Source: Planctomycetota bacterium
GTDB lineage: Bacteria > Planctomycetota > Phycisphaerae > Phycisphaerales > SM1A02
Direction of reading: 5' to 3'
Assembly (NCBI GenBank): GCA_016872835.1
Contig: VGYX01000006.1
Span: 62,001-126,000, forward strand
DNA: 64,000 nucleotides
The notes under the pieces were generated by a model. The model saw only the letters and a program-made list of their open reading frames with translations. It had not been told where the DNA came from and made no database searches. Below, in pieces: positions 41,523-49,846 of the stretch. Positions within the stretch are counted from its first letter, which is position 1, and each line of letters begins with the position of its first letter. A program made the translations under genes and the position numbers.

Positions 41523-42248
41523 TCACTTGGGCCCTTCGTCGCCCAGGGGTGACCGTTCCATCAGATCCGGCCGACGCACACGCGTGCGGTGGATCGTCTG
41601 CTCGCGTCGCCATGCCTCGATCGCGGCATGGTCGCCCGAGAGCAGCACCTCGGGAACGCTCCGACCGCGCCACGAGCGCGGGCGGGTGTAGTGAGGGCAA
41701 TCCAGCAGTGGATTGCCTTGCTCGTCGCGGCGGCTGAAGGAGTCCTCCGCGGCCGAGCGGTCGTGGCCAAGGACTCCTGGAAGGAGCCGGACCACGGCAT
41801 CCGAGAGCAGCAGCGCGGGAAGTTCTCCACCTGAAACGGTGAAGTCTCCGACGCTGATCTCGAGCGGGCGAAGTTCCTCGATCGCACGCTCGTCGATGCC
41901 CTCGTAGTGGCCGGCGATGAGGAGCAGTCGCTCCTGCTTCGCAAGCCATTCCACGCGGGCCTGACGCAGGGGTTCCCCCTGCGGGGTGAGCAGCACGCGG
42001 CAGGCTGCCCGGTTGTCCATCTTCTCGACCGCCTCGACCGCGTCGACGAGGGGGTCACACATGAAGACCATGCCGGGTCCGCCGCCGAAGGGCCGGTCGT
42101 CCACCTTGTGGTGGGGACCCGTCGCCCACGTGCGGATGTCGTGCACGAAGTACTGCACGGCACCCGCGGCTGCGGCCCGCCCGGGAATGCTGGCGGCCAG
42201 CGGGGCCGTCATCATGTCCGGGAAGATCGTGAGGAGGTCGATGCGCAT
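41523..42248 (-). CDS. trmD: tRNA (guanine-37-N1)-methyltransferase
   Basis: SPOUT methyltransferase preventing frameshifts by m1G37. 241 residues. N-terminal MRIDLLTIFPDM, then HHKVDDRPFGGGPGMVF, knot motifs LIAGHYEGIDER and ISVGDFTVSGGELPALLLSD, and a C-terminal domain with SFSRRDEQGNPLLDCPHYTRP. The central Asp used for proton transfer is in GVLGHDRSAAEDSF. Lies between rpsP and rplS; the RimM gene normally between rpsP and trmD is missing. Confidence 0.96.
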   Translation of the reverse strand: MRIDLLTIFPDMMTAPLAASIPGRAAAAGAVQYFVHDIRTWATGPHHKVDDRPFGGGPGMVFMCDPLVDAVEAVEKMDNRAACRVLLTPQGEPLRQARVEWLAKQERLLLIAGHYEGIDERAIEELRPLEISVGDFTVSGGELPALLLSDAVVRLLPGVLGHDRSAAEDSFSRRDEQGNPLLDCPHYTRPRSWRGRSVPEVLLSGDHAAIEAWRREQTIHRTRVRRPDLMERSPLGDEGPK

Positions 42249-42272
42249 GCGCGCGGCCTCCGAAGGAGGGGA

Positions 42273-42608
42273 TCAGCCCTCCTTCTTCTCCTCGGCGGCC
42301 GGAGCCGGCTTCGGATGACGGCTGACCTTGCTGCGCACGGCGAGAGCCTTCACGGCGGCGGCCGGAATGGTTCCGCCGGCCTTCTTCACCAGGTTCGCCA
42401 CGGTCAGGCTGGGCTGCGCGCCCTTGCTGAACCAGTGCTGCACGCGGTCCATGTCGAACTTCCACTGCTTGCCCTCGGGCGCACCCGGGTCGTACCAGCC
42501 CAACTCCTCGATGACGGCGCCGTCCCGCGGGGCGCGCTGATCGGTGGCGCACAGACGGAAGCACGGCCGGTGGATTCGACCGAAACGCTTGAAACGCAAG
42601 ACAACCAT
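42273..42608 (-). CDS. rpsP: 30S ribosomal protein bS16
   Basis: 111 residues. The core VVLRFKRFGRIHRPCFRLCA, EELGWYDPG and RVQHWFSKGAQPSLTVANLV is diagnostic; the last ~30 residues are a Lys/Ala-rich extension. First gene of rpsP-trmD-rplS. TTG-rich leader; no strong Shine-Dalgarno, GAGGTACCCC precedes the ATG. Confidence 0.97.
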   Translation of the reverse strand: MVVLRFKRFGRIHRPCFRLCATDQRAPRDGAVIEELGWYDPGAPEGKQWKFDMDRVQHWFSKGAQPSLTVANLVKKAGGTIPAAAVKALAVRSKVSRHPKPAPAAEEKKEG

Positions 42609-42741
42609 TGGGGTACCTCGTCAGCCGCCGCCTCGGGACGCGCCGTTCACTCGAACGGCTCGCCAGTCCCGGATGCCGGTGGAGCGGGCCTGTCAGCCTC
42701 GCCGTGCCGGACACCTTCGAACGGGCAGGTGCGAATCGTCG

Positions 42742-42770
42742 AGTGTAGCGGAAGCCGCGGGGCCTTCCAA
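42742..42770 (-). promoter_or_regulatory. rpsP operon promoter
   Basis: TTGGAA (42765-42770), 17-bp spacer, TACACT (42742-42747) on the minus strand, almost identical to the rpsR promoter. It leaves a GC-rich leader of about 125 bases, able to fold and possibly regulatory. Confidence 0.75.
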
Positions 42771-42810
42771 GCCCTGTGAAACGGGGGATTTCAGGCCAGC
42801 TCAGGCCACC

Positions 42811-43473
42811 TCACGCCATCCAAGTGGCCACGCGGAGGGCCCATTCGGTGCCGAACACCTTGCAGAAGCGCTCGATGGGGGCGAAGAGCCCCAGCATGCC
42901 GCAGGCGAAGATGGCGATCCATCCGTACTGCTGCGCCTCGGGGCTCTCGATCAGGGGACGCACGGGCGGCAGCAGGCCGGCGGCCACCTTGCTGCCGTCG
43001 AGGGGCGGGAAGGGCATCAGGTTGAAGCAGGCAAGGAAGAGGTTCAGCCAGCCGCCGGTGGTCAGGAAGACCTGCACGTTGTCGTACAGCGGTGTGCCGG
43101 CTGGGCCCTTCACGAACCACACGCCCAGTGCGGTGAGCGCAAGGAACGCGAGCAGCAAGTTCATGGCGGGGCCCGCGGCGCTCACCAGCACGTCGCCCTT
43201 GCGACCCATGCGGAAGCGCCATGGCGCCACGGGCATCTGTCCCCAGGTGAATCCCACGAGCACGAAGAAAAGCAGTGCCGTCGGGCCCATGTGCACCATC
43301 GGATTCAGGTTCATGTGGCCCGTCACGCGCGGTGTGTCGTCGCCCTGCCAGAGGGCGGCCCAGCCGTGCGCAAGCTCGTGCAGCATCACGCTGAGCAGGA
43401 CCCAGAAGACCCAGCTCGAGAGCAGCACAGGGCTGCGCTCCCACAGGTCATGCATCCACCAGCCGCTTCCCAT
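42811..43473 (-). CDS. M50 (site-2-protease-type) membrane metalloprotease
   Basis: 220 residues with about five membrane segments. Zinc motif HELAH (H32, E33, H36) in the first core helix and the third ligand Asp in NLMPFPPLDGSKV (about 148-160). No PDZ or CBS domain, so this is the minimal form seen in many uncharacterised bacterial rhomboid-like M50 proteins. Could act in regulated intramembrane proteolysis; no sigma/anti-sigma pair is adjacent. Leaderless start. Confidence 0.88.
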   Translation of the reverse strand: MGSGWWMHDLWERSPVLLSSWVFWVLLSVMLHELAHGWAALWQGDDTPRVTGHMNLNPMVHMGPTALLFFVLVGFTWGQMPVAPWRFRMGRKGDVLVSAAGPAMNLLLAFLALTALGVWFVKGPAGTPLYDNVQVFLTTGGWLNLFLACFNLMPFPPLDGSKVAAGLLPPVRPLIESPEAQQYGWIAIFACGMLGLFAPIERFCKVFGTEWALRVATWMA

Positions 43474-43479
43474 GTGCGC

Positions 43480-43485
43480 AGGATA
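43480..43485 (-). promoter_or_regulatory. Leaderless -10 (TATCCT)
   Basis: TATCCT ends 6 bases before the ATG at 43473, in the 24-bp gap to the amidohydrolase stop. Confidence 0.6.
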
Positions 43486-43497
43486 GGTGCGCGCCGC

Positions 43498-45039
43498 TCA
43501 GGTTGCGTGGACGATCTGCCCACCCACCATGCACCAGCGCACGCGTGGTGGATCCGTGACCCAGTTGCAGCGGAAGGGATCGCGGTCCAGCGAGACCAGA
43601 TCGGCAGAGAGTCCCGGTGCGATACGGCCCGTGCGCTGGTTGCAGCGCAGGCAGCGTGCAGCGTCGACGGTATAGGCGCGCAGGGCCGCTTCGGGATCGA
43701 GGTTGTCCTCGGGACGGCAGACATCGCCGTGGATGTCGAGTCCGGTGATCGCGGCACGCAGGCCGGCGATCGCGTCGGGGGCCACGATCGGCCAGTCGCT
43801 GCCGAAGGCGAGGTTCGCACCGGCTTGGCGCAGGGCTCGGAAGGCGAAGAACCGGTCCATGCGAGCGGCCCCGAGCGCGGTCTCCGCGCCGGGCGCGTCG
43901 TGCGCCTTGTGCAGCGGCTGCATGCTGGCCCACCGGCCCTTCATGCGGGGCAGGTCGGCGGGGTGCACGGTCTGCGCGTGCTCGATGCGCAGCGCTTCGC
44001 GTGCGGGCGATCCGCGACGCTCGGCGGCGTCGGCGGCATCGAGCGCCGCGCGCGCCGCGGCGTCGCCGATCGCGTGAAGGCTCATGCTGAAGTCGCGGCG
44101 AAGGCCCTCGCGCATCCACTCAGCGAGTTGGCCGCGCTCGGTGAGCTCCATGAAGAGGCCGCTGTTGCCCGCCGCATCGGCGTAGTGCTCAAGCATGCGC
44201 GCTGTGCGGCTGCCAAGCGTGCCGTCGACGAAGGTCTTCCAGCCGATGATGCTCAGCATGTCGTCGTGCTGGATGCAGTTGGACAGGCTCCAGTCGAGCG
44301 GCCAGTCGCGATCGAGCAGCGTGGCCTGAATGCGCAGCGGCAGTTCACGGCGCAGCGGGTCGATCGCCTCGACCAGATCGCGTGCGTACTCCATGCTGCC
44401 GACGGTCGCGATGCCGTGTCGCGCCAGATGCGCGGCTGCGGCGCGAAGGCCTTCGCGGCGCTCCTGCAGGGTGGGTTCCGGCACGCAGGCCTTCACCCAC
44501 TTCCAAGCGGCCTGCTCCAGGAAAAGGCCGGTGGGCTGGCCTGAGGCGTCGCGTTGCACGCGGCCGCCAGCAGGATCGGTGCGCAGGTCGAATCGTGCGG
44601 TGATGGCGCGCAGGGCGGACGCGTTGACCACGCAGGCGTGCTGGTCCATGCGCCAGGCGATGGCAGGGCGGTCGCCCGAGTGTGCAAGCCACTCGGCGGT
44701 GGGAAGTTCGCCGCCCCAGCGGGACTGATCCCAGCCGTTGGCCTTGAGCCAGCGGCCCTCGGGCAGACGCGCGTGCGCGGCGGTGATGGCCTCGGCGAAG
44801 CGTTCGCGCGATGTGACGCCGGTCAGGTCGGTCTCGCCCAGCGAGAGTCCGCCGAGCGTGAGATGCAGATGCGCGTCGATGAAGGCGGGGCCGACCCATG
44901 GACCGCCGTCGAGGTCGCGATCGAACGCGCCGCCGTCGAATTGTTCGATGCGACGATGCTGGACCACAAGGCTGCGTGCGGAGGGGGTGTTCGCATCGGT
45001 GGTCCAGATGCGTTCGGCGCGCACGCGAAGTCGAGGCAT
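43498..45039 (-). CDS. Amidohydrolase (YtcJ/imidazolonepropionase-like)
   Basis: Metal-dependent hydrolase of 513 residues with the composite beta-sandwich plus TIM barrel. The first metal-binding HxH is in FIDAHLHLTLGG (~53-60). Later blocks: SMSLHAIGDAAARAALDA, LRIEHAQTVHPAD and FGSDWPIVAPD supply the remaining His and catalytic Asp, and GRIAPGLSADLVSLDRDP rebuilds the small domain. This is the amidohydrolase_3 group; physiological substrate unknown. No signal peptide. Its -10 overlaps that of the divergent lipoprotein gene. Confidence 0.85.
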   Translation of the reverse strand: MPRLRVRAERIWTTDANTPSARSLVVQHRRIEQFDGGAFDRDLDGGPWVGPAFIDAHLHLTLGGLSLGETDLTGVTSRERFAEAITAAHARLPEGRWLKANGWDQSRWGGELPTAEWLAHSGDRPAIAWRMDQHACVVNASALRAITARFDLRTDPAGGRVQRDASGQPTGLFLEQAAWKWVKACVPEPTLQERREGLRAAAAHLARHGIATVGSMEYARDLVEAIDPLRRELPLRIQATLLDRDWPLDWSLSNCIQHDDMLSIIGWKTFVDGTLGSRTARMLEHYADAAGNSGLFMELTERGQLAEWMREGLRRDFSMSLHAIGDAAARAALDAADAAERRGSPAREALRIEHAQTVHPADLPRMKGRWASMQPLHKAHDAPGAETALGAARMDRFFAFRALRQAGANLAFGSDWPIVAPDAIAGLRAAITGLDIHGDVCRPEDNLDPEAALRAYTVDAARCLRCNQRTGRIAPGLSADLVSLDRDPFRCNWVTDPPRVRWCMVGGQIVHAT

Positions 45040-45047
45040 GGGAGCGG

Positions 45048-45054
45048 TATCGTA
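45048..45054. promoter_or_regulatory. Shared divergent -10 (TATCGTA)
   Basis: The 7 bases TATCGTA give TATCGT on the plus strand, ending 6 bases before the ATG at 45060, and TACGAT on the minus strand, ending 9 bases before the ATG at 45039. The two genes should exclude each other for polymerase. Confidence 0.5.
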
Positions 45055-45059
45055 GGGCG

Positions 45060-45710
45060 ATGCGAAATGGATTCCTCATGGTGGCCTTGAGCGGCGTGAT
45101 GGTGCTCTCGTGCGGACCCTCCAGTCCGGCTCCGAAGCCGCCCGCGCCATTTCCACAGGCTGCGGCGCAGGTGAAGGCGAATGGATCCGCCGTCGCGGCG
45201 GCGCCTGTCGCGCCCGGCGTTCCCGCGCCACCCGCCACGCCAGTGGGCGTGAGCAGCGAGACCAGTGATCCCGCGTGGATGCAGTGCGGGTCGATCGAGT
45301 TCCCGAAGCCGGCGGCGTGGAAGTGGGTGAAGCCAAGCGCGCAGTTCCGCACGCTGCAGTACGCGGTGCCTGGCGATTCGGAACTGATCGTGAGCGTCTT
45401 CCCCGCCGGTGACGGCGGTGCGTTGGAAGCCAACATCGAGCGCTGGGCGAACCAGTTCGGTGGTGCGGGCAGCGTGAAGGCGCGTGTGGATCGCGTCGTC
45501 GGTGAGATTCGCGTGACGCGCGTGGACTTCGCGGGGAGCTTCAAGGGCATGGGCATGGCACAGGTGCGCACGGGCATGCTGCAACTGGGCGCGATCGTGC
45601 AGGCCCCGAAGCAAGCCGTGTTCATCCGATTGCTCGGTCCTGCGGCAGCGGTCGAGGCCGCGCGCGCGGAGTTCGATGCGCTCACCGCCGGCGTGCGCCC
45701 ACAGTCCTGA
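45060..45710 (+). CDS. Lipoprotein of unknown function
   Basis: 216 residues. Lipoprotein signal with VLSC (Cys18), then a Pro/Ala-rich linker (about 19-65) and a compact globular domain (about 75-210: IEFPKPAAWKWVKPSAQFR, GDSELIVSVFPAG, VFIRLLGPAAAVEAARAEFD). The layout resembles small secreted domains that start with a Phe/Trp-rich strand, but I name no family. Leaderless start. A hairpin follows the gene. Confidence 0.7.
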   Translation: MRNGFLMVALSGVMVLSCGPSSPAPKPPAPFPQAAAQVKANGSAVAAAPVAPGVPAPPATPVGVSSETSDPAWMQCGSIEFPKPAAWKWVKPSAQFRTLQYAVPGDSELIVSVFPAGDGGALEANIERWANQFGGAGSVKARVDRVVGEIRVTRVDFAGSFKGMGMAQVRTGMLQLGAIVQAPKQAVFIRLLGPAAAVEAARAEFDALTAGVRPQS

Positions 45711-45715
45711 AACGA

Positions 45716-45738
45716 GGGTCAGAGGCTGTTCCTGACCC
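45716..45738 (+). terminator. Possible terminator after the lipoprotein gene
   Basis: GGGTCAG and CTGACCC pair around a 9-base loop 5 bp after the stop. No U-tract. Confidence 0.4.
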
Positions 45739-45757
45739 CTTGGCGCCCGCCGTGCGC

Positions 45758-45763
45758 TATTGT
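45758..45763 (+). promoter_or_regulatory. Leaderless -10 (TATTGT)
   Basis: TATTGT ends 7 bases before the patatin ATG at 45771. Confidence 0.55.
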
Positions 45764-45770
45764 CCCACTC

Positions 45771-47033
45771 ATGCCCATCCGCTTCAACCAGTTGGCCTCG
45801 CGCCTTCGTCTTGTCGCCGTACTGGCGTTTGCGAGCGCGTTCCTGCCTGCGTGCCAAGCCCCGCCGCGCGCGATTGAGACGCCAGCACAGCGCACACAGC
45901 GCGCGGTTCGCGAACAGGACGCATGTCGGGCCTTCTTCGCGAACCTCACGACGCGGGTCGGGAGGCGACTGGACAAGAGGGCTCTCGAGCAGGGCTCGCT
46001 GGACATTCTGGTGCTCTCCGGCGGCGGAGACTTTGGGGCGTTCGGAGCCGGTTTCCTCCAGGGGTGGGGGCAAGTGGCCGATCCCGCGATGCGGCGTCCG
46101 GAGTTCGACGCCGTGTTCGGGACGAGCACGGGTGCGCTGCTTGCGCCTCTTGCCTTCGTGGGCACCGAGAGCGCGCTGCAGGCCGGAGCGGACCTCTACT
46201 CCAATCCACCGGCGGATCTGGTCGAGCCCAACGGCCTGATTCCGATCGTGCCATGGAACGAGTCGCTTGCGAAGCCGATCGGCCTGCGCCGCACCCTCGA
46301 GCAGCAACTGGATGCCGACATGCTGAAGCAGTTGCGCGCGGCGATGGCGCAGGATCGTGCGTTGGCGTGTGCAGCCACCAACGTGGACTTCGGAACCTTC
46401 CGCCCACTGGACCTTCTTGAGAACTCGGAACAGGATGATGCCGCCTTCCGCCAGTCGATCGTGGAGCGCCTGCTTGCGTCGTCGGCGATTCCAGCGGTCT
46501 TCCCGCCGATCGAGATGAACGGGTCTCTGTTCGTGGACGGTGGTGCCACGGCGAACATCTGGGCCGTGCGCGACCAGTCGCAGACGAACAGCGTGCTGCA
46601 GACTTGGGTGCGGGCGAACCCCGGCAAGAAGGCGCCGAGGATTCGCATCTGGGTGATCGTGAACAATCAGCTGTTTCCAGAGAACGGCAACGCGATGCGT
46701 GAGTGGATCAGTCTGGCCGGGCGCGGTGTGTCGATCATGTTGCGTTCGACCATGCTGAAGGACCTCCGACTCACCGCCTATGCGGCGCTTCAGGTCGACG
46801 AGAAGATGTGGGGCGAAATTGAGTTTCGCTTCATCGCGATTCCCGACGAATGGGTGCCGCCGGTTCCGGGCAACTTCAAGCCGGAGACGATGCGGTCACT
46901 CGTCGAGTTGGGTCGGAAGCTGGGCGCAGACGCGAAGAGTTGGCGCACGGAAATCCCGAACATCGACGACGTCGGCGGGTACGACATCGGCAAACTGGCC
47001 GTGCCGGAGGTGCGTGGCGACAGCGCGAAGTGA
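45771..47033 (+). CDS. Patatin-like phospholipase lipoprotein
   Basis: 420 residues. A lipoprotein signal (LPAC, Cys28) places it outside the cytoplasm. The patatin fold follows: oxyanion-loop glycines in LVLSGGGDFGAFGAGFLQGW, nucleophile S119 in GTSTG, and the catalytic Asp in FVDGGATANIW (DGG). The active dyad is therefore complete. Bacterial relatives hydrolyse phospholipid acyl chains, often as secreted lipases. Head-to-head arrangement is absent: the next gene (superoxide dismutase) is convergent, 19 bp away. Confidence 0.87.
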   Translation: MPIRFNQLASRLRLVAVLAFASAFLPACQAPPRAIETPAQRTQRAVREQDACRAFFANLTTRVGRRLDKRALEQGSLDILVLSGGGDFGAFGAGFLQGWGQVADPAMRRPEFDAVFGTSTGALLAPLAFVGTESALQAGADLYSNPPADLVEPNGLIPIVPWNESLAKPIGLRRTLEQQLDADMLKQLRAAMAQDRALACAATNVDFGTFRPLDLLENSEQDDAAFRQSIVERLLASSAIPAVFPPIEMNGSLFVDGGATANIWAVRDQSQTNSVLQTWVRANPGKKAPRIRIWVIVNNQLFPENGNAMREWISLAGRGVSIMLRSTMLKDLRLTAYAALQVDEKMWGEIEFRFIAIPDEWVPPVPGNFKPETMRSLVELGRKLGADAKSWRTEIPNIDDVGGYDIGKLAVPEVRGDSAK

Positions 47034-47052
47034 GCAGGACCAGGCGAGCGAA

Positions 47053-47823
47053 TCAGGCGAAACGCTTGCTGACCTCATTCCAGTTCACCACGTCCCACCA
47101 GCTCTTCAGGTAGTCCGCGCGGCGATTCTGGTACTTCAGGTAGTACGCGTGCTCCCACACGTCGCAGCCGAGCAGCGGCGTGCCGGTGGCGTCCACGAGT
47201 CCCGTCATGAGCGGGTTGTCCTGATTCGGCGTGCTCACGATCGCAAGCGAGCCGTCCGTCTTCTTGATGAGCCAGGACCAGCCGCTGCCGAAGCGCTTCA
47301 TGCCGGCGTCGGCGAACTTCGCCTTGAACTCGTCCATGTTGCCGAAGGCCTTGTCGATGGCCGCGGCGAGCGCCGCGCTCGGCGCGCCACCCTGACCCTT
47401 CGGCGCCATCAGCACCCAGAAGAAGGAGTGGTTGTAGTGACCGCCGCCATTGTTGCGCACCGGGCCCTTGATCGCGTCCGGCAGGCCGTTGATGCCGGCG
47501 CAGAGTTGCTCGATGCTCTTGCCCTGCAGATCCGCGTGGCCCTCCAGTGCCTTGTTCAGGTTGTCCACGTACGCCTGATGGTGCTTGGTGCGATGGATGT
47601 TCATCGTCTGCGCGTCGATCGACGGCTCAAGGGCGTTCTCGGGGTACGGCAGCGCGGGCAGGGTGAAGGGCATGGGTCGCTCCTGTGGGTTCGTGCTTGA
47701 GGTGCTGGAGGAAGTCGACGCGGTCGCCGCGCACGCCTGCACGCCGCCGAGCGCCGCGACGGCGCCAAGCGAGGCAAGCGAGCCTTTGAGGAAGTCCCTG
47801 CGCGGGTTCCGCGGTCCGGTCAT
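47053..47823 (-). CDS. sodA: Fe/Mn superoxide dismutase with Tat and lipobox signals
   Basis: Dismutates superoxide; 256 residues including a 50-residue export region. The start ATG at 47823 gives a twin-arginine signal ([20 protein letters not shown]) immediately followed by GVQAC, a lipobox, so the enzyme is probably a Tat-exported lipoprotein in the periplasm. The catalytic core begins [16 protein letters not shown]. Ligands: [22 protein letters not shown], and [11 protein letters not shown]. Metal choice (Fe or Mn) cannot be settled by eye. Symbol is for the family; it could equally be sodB. Confidence 0.9.
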   Translation of the reverse strand: MTGPRNPRRDFLKGSLASLGAVAALGGVQACAATASTSSSTSSTNPQERPMPFTLPALPYPENALEPSIDAQTMNIHRTKHHQAYVDNLNKALEGHADLQGKSIEQLCAGINGLPDAIKGPVRNNGGGHYNHSFFWVLMAPKGQGGAPSAALAAAIDKAFGNMDEFKAKFADAGMKRFGSGWSWLIKKTDGSLAIVSTPNQDNPLMTGLVDATGTPLLGCDVWEHAYYLKYQNRRADYLKSWWDVVNWNEVSKRFA

Positions 47824-47831
47824 GGCCTCGA

Positions 47832-47837
47832 ACGATA
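47832..47837 (-). promoter_or_regulatory. Leaderless -10 (TATCGT)
   Basis: TATCGT ends 8 bases before the superoxide dismutase ATG at 47823. Confidence 0.45.
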
Positions 47838-47886
47838 GGGCGCGGCGCACGAGACCGCCACCGCCGTTGCAACCCGCGTCGCCGCG

Positions 47887-47892
47887 TAGGCT
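47887..47892 (+). promoter_or_regulatory. Leaderless -10 (TAGGCT)
   Basis: TAGGCT ends 7 bases before the thi gene ATG at 47900. Confidence 0.5.
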
Positions 47893-47899
47893 TGCTCTC

Positions 47900-48943
47900 A
47901 TGAGCGACACAAATCGCGCCATCGACGCTTCCTCGAACCGCGCCTCGGAAGGGCTGCGGACCCTGGAGGACGCCGTCCGGTTCTCGCTGGACCGCGCGGA
48001 TCTGGTGGAGCGCTGCAAGGCACTTCGCCATCGACTGCGCACCGCGATGGAGCGACTGCCCGCTGGCCGCGCGCTCGCGCATCGTGACGCCGCGGGCGAC
48101 GCTGGCCGCGAGGTGCGCGGCGACCGTGAAGGCGACCGCGAAGGCGTGCAGGGCGTGGCCGCCGCCGCGATCCGCCGCGCGGCCGAGGCGCTGCGATCGC
48201 TCGAGGAATTCGGCAAGCTCGTGGACGCCGACTTCAGTGCGTCATGCGCGGCTCTGCGCTACGCCGCCTACGACCTTGAGCGCGACGCGCTGCTTGCATT
48301 CGGAAGCCCGCGCCGGTTCCAGCCCACGCTCTGCCTGCTGCTCACCGAATCGCTGTGCGTGCGACCTTGGCGCGAAACGCTGCAGTCCGCCATGGAGGGC
48401 GGCGTGGACATGGTGCAGGTGCGCGAGAAGGAGATGTCCACTCGCGCGCTGCTTGCGCGTGTTCGCGAGGTGATCGCGCTTGCGCGCCCGCACGGCGTGG
48501 CGGTGGTCGTGAACGATCGCGTGGATATCGCGGTGGCCGCGGGCGCCGACGGCGTGCATCTTGGAACCGAGGATCTTCCGCTGATGGAAGCGCGTCGCCT
48601 TGCCGGCACCGGCCTGCTGCTCGGTGCGAGCACCCATGATCTTGGTGAAGCAAGCGCCGCGGTGGAGGCGGGCGCGGACCTGTGCGGCGTGGGCGCGATG
48701 TTCGCGACGGCGCTGAAGCCCGACCGTGTTCCGGGCGGCACCGACTATCTGCGTGCCTATCTCGGGCGCTTCCCGCGAACGCCACACCTTGCCATCGGCG
48801 GCGTCACGCCCGCGAACATCGGTGCGCTCGCCTTGGCGGGGGCGCGTGGCGTGGCGGTGAGCGCCGCGATCTGCGCCGCCCGCGACCCTGGCGCCATCGC
48901 CGTCGCCATGTGCGAGCCGCTTCGCGCGGCGGCCGCGCGATGA
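47900..48943 (+). CDS. thiE: ThiD2-ThiE fusion (HMP-P kinase-like + thiamine-phosphate synthase)
   Basis: 347 residues in two parts. About 1-135 match the ThiD2-type domain ([50 protein letters not shown]), a non-canonical hydroxymethylpyrimidine-phosphate kinase often fused to ThiE. About 145-347 are Thi[65 protein letters not shown] and [15 protein letters not shown]. Together they would phosphorylate HMP-P and couple it to the thiazole, the last steps of thiamine synthesis. The stop overlaps the next gene (ATGA). Confidence 0.88.
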   Translation: MSDTNRAIDASSNRASEGLRTLEDAVRFSLDRADLVERCKALRHRLRTAMERLPAGRALAHRDAAGDAGREVRGDREGDREGVQGVAAAAIRRAAEALRSLEEFGKLVDADFSASCAALRYAAYDLERDALLAFGSPRRFQPTLCLLLTESLCVRPWRETLQSAMEGGVDMVQVREKEMSTRALLARVREVIALARPHGVAVVVNDRVDIAVAAGADGVHLGTEDLPLMEARRLAGTGLLLGASTHDLGEASAAVEAGADLCGVGAMFATALKPDRVPGGTDYLRAYLGRFPRTPHLAIGGVTPANIGALALAGARGVAVSAAICAARDPGAIAVAMCEPLRAAAAR

Positions 48944-49761
48944 GCACCGCGCCCGCGAAGTTCACGCTGCTCGGCACGGGCACCAGCAGCGGCGTGCCCG
49001 TGATCGGCTGCGACTGCGTCACCTGCCGCAGCGACGACCCGCGTGATCGCCGGCTGCGATGCGGTGCGCTGCTGGAATTCACGTGCGGAAGCGGCGAGCG
49101 TCGCGCGGTGCTGTTCGACGTGCCACCCGATCACCGCGAGCAGAGCCTTCGCATCGGCCTGGCCCGCTGCGACGGGATCCTGCTGACCCACGCGCACGTG
49201 GACCACGTGTTCGGCCTTGACGAGGTGCGTCGCTACAACGCGATCATGCGGCGGCCGATTCCGGTGTACGGCGACGAGCCGACATGGGAGCAGCTGGAGC
49301 GCGTGTACAGCCACATCCTGTTCCGCGACCGCAACGTGAACGCGAGCTTCGTGGCCGACTTGGTGCCGCATCGCGTGCGTCATGGCGACACGGTCGACTT
49401 GCACGGCCTCCGCGCAACGGCCTTCACGCTGTGGCATGGCAAGCTGCCGATCCTTGGCTGGCGGATCGAAGGCCCTTCGCACGATCCACTCTTCCCGCTT
49501 GCCTACTGCACCGACGTGAATCGCATCCCGGAAGAGAGCCGGCCGCACCTGCAGGGCGTTCGCACGCTGGTACTGGACATGCTGCGCCCCCGGCCACACG
49601 ACACGCACTTCACCTGCGAGCAGGCCATCGCCGCTGCCCGCGAGATCGGCGCCGATCGAACCGTGTTCGTGCACATGACGCACGACATCCGGCATGCCGA
49701 GTTCGATCCCAGGCTGCCTGTGGGCATGCGGTTGGGCTTCGATGGTCTGACGCTTCCGTAG
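48940..49761 (+). CDS. PhnP-like metallo-beta-lactamase-fold phosphodiesterase
   Basis: 273 residues. A zinc-knuckle-like CDCVTCRSDDPRDRRLR (about 24-40) near the N-terminus and the MBL motif THAHVDHVFGLDEVRRYN (about 83-100) define the PhnP/RNase Z-like group. Later ligands: YCTDVNRIPEES and FVHMTHDIRH. PhnP hydrolyses cyclic ribose phosphates; no phn genes are present here, so the substrate may be another cyclic phosphodiester. Coupled by a 4-bp overlap to the thiamine gene. Confidence 0.85.
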   Translation: MSTAPAKFTLLGTGTSSGVPVIGCDCVTCRSDDPRDRRLRCGALLEFTCGSGERRAVLFDVPPDHREQSLRIGLARCDGILLTHAHVDHVFGLDEVRRYNAIMRRPIPVYGDEPTWEQLERVYSHILFRDRNVNASFVADLVPHRVRHGDTVDLHGLRATAFTLWHGKLPILGWRIEGPSHDPLFPLAYCTDVNRIPEESRPHLQGVRTLVLDMLRPRPHDTHFTCEQAIAAAREIGADRTVFVHMTHDIRHAEFDPRLPVGMRLGFDGLTLP

Positions 49762-49831
49762 GCTCCATTCCCGCCTTTTCGAGCAGGGTCTGGCAGGGCG
49801 GGGCGGCATGGAGGGGTGGGCCCGCTTCGGC

Positions 49832-49837
49832 TACCAT
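49832..49837 (+). promoter_or_regulatory. Possible -10 of atpG (TACCAT)
   Basis: TACCAT ends 9 bases before the ATG at 49847. This gene therefore looks independently transcribed rather than part of an atp operon. Confidence 0.4.
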
Positions 49838-49846
49838 CTCTGCCCC

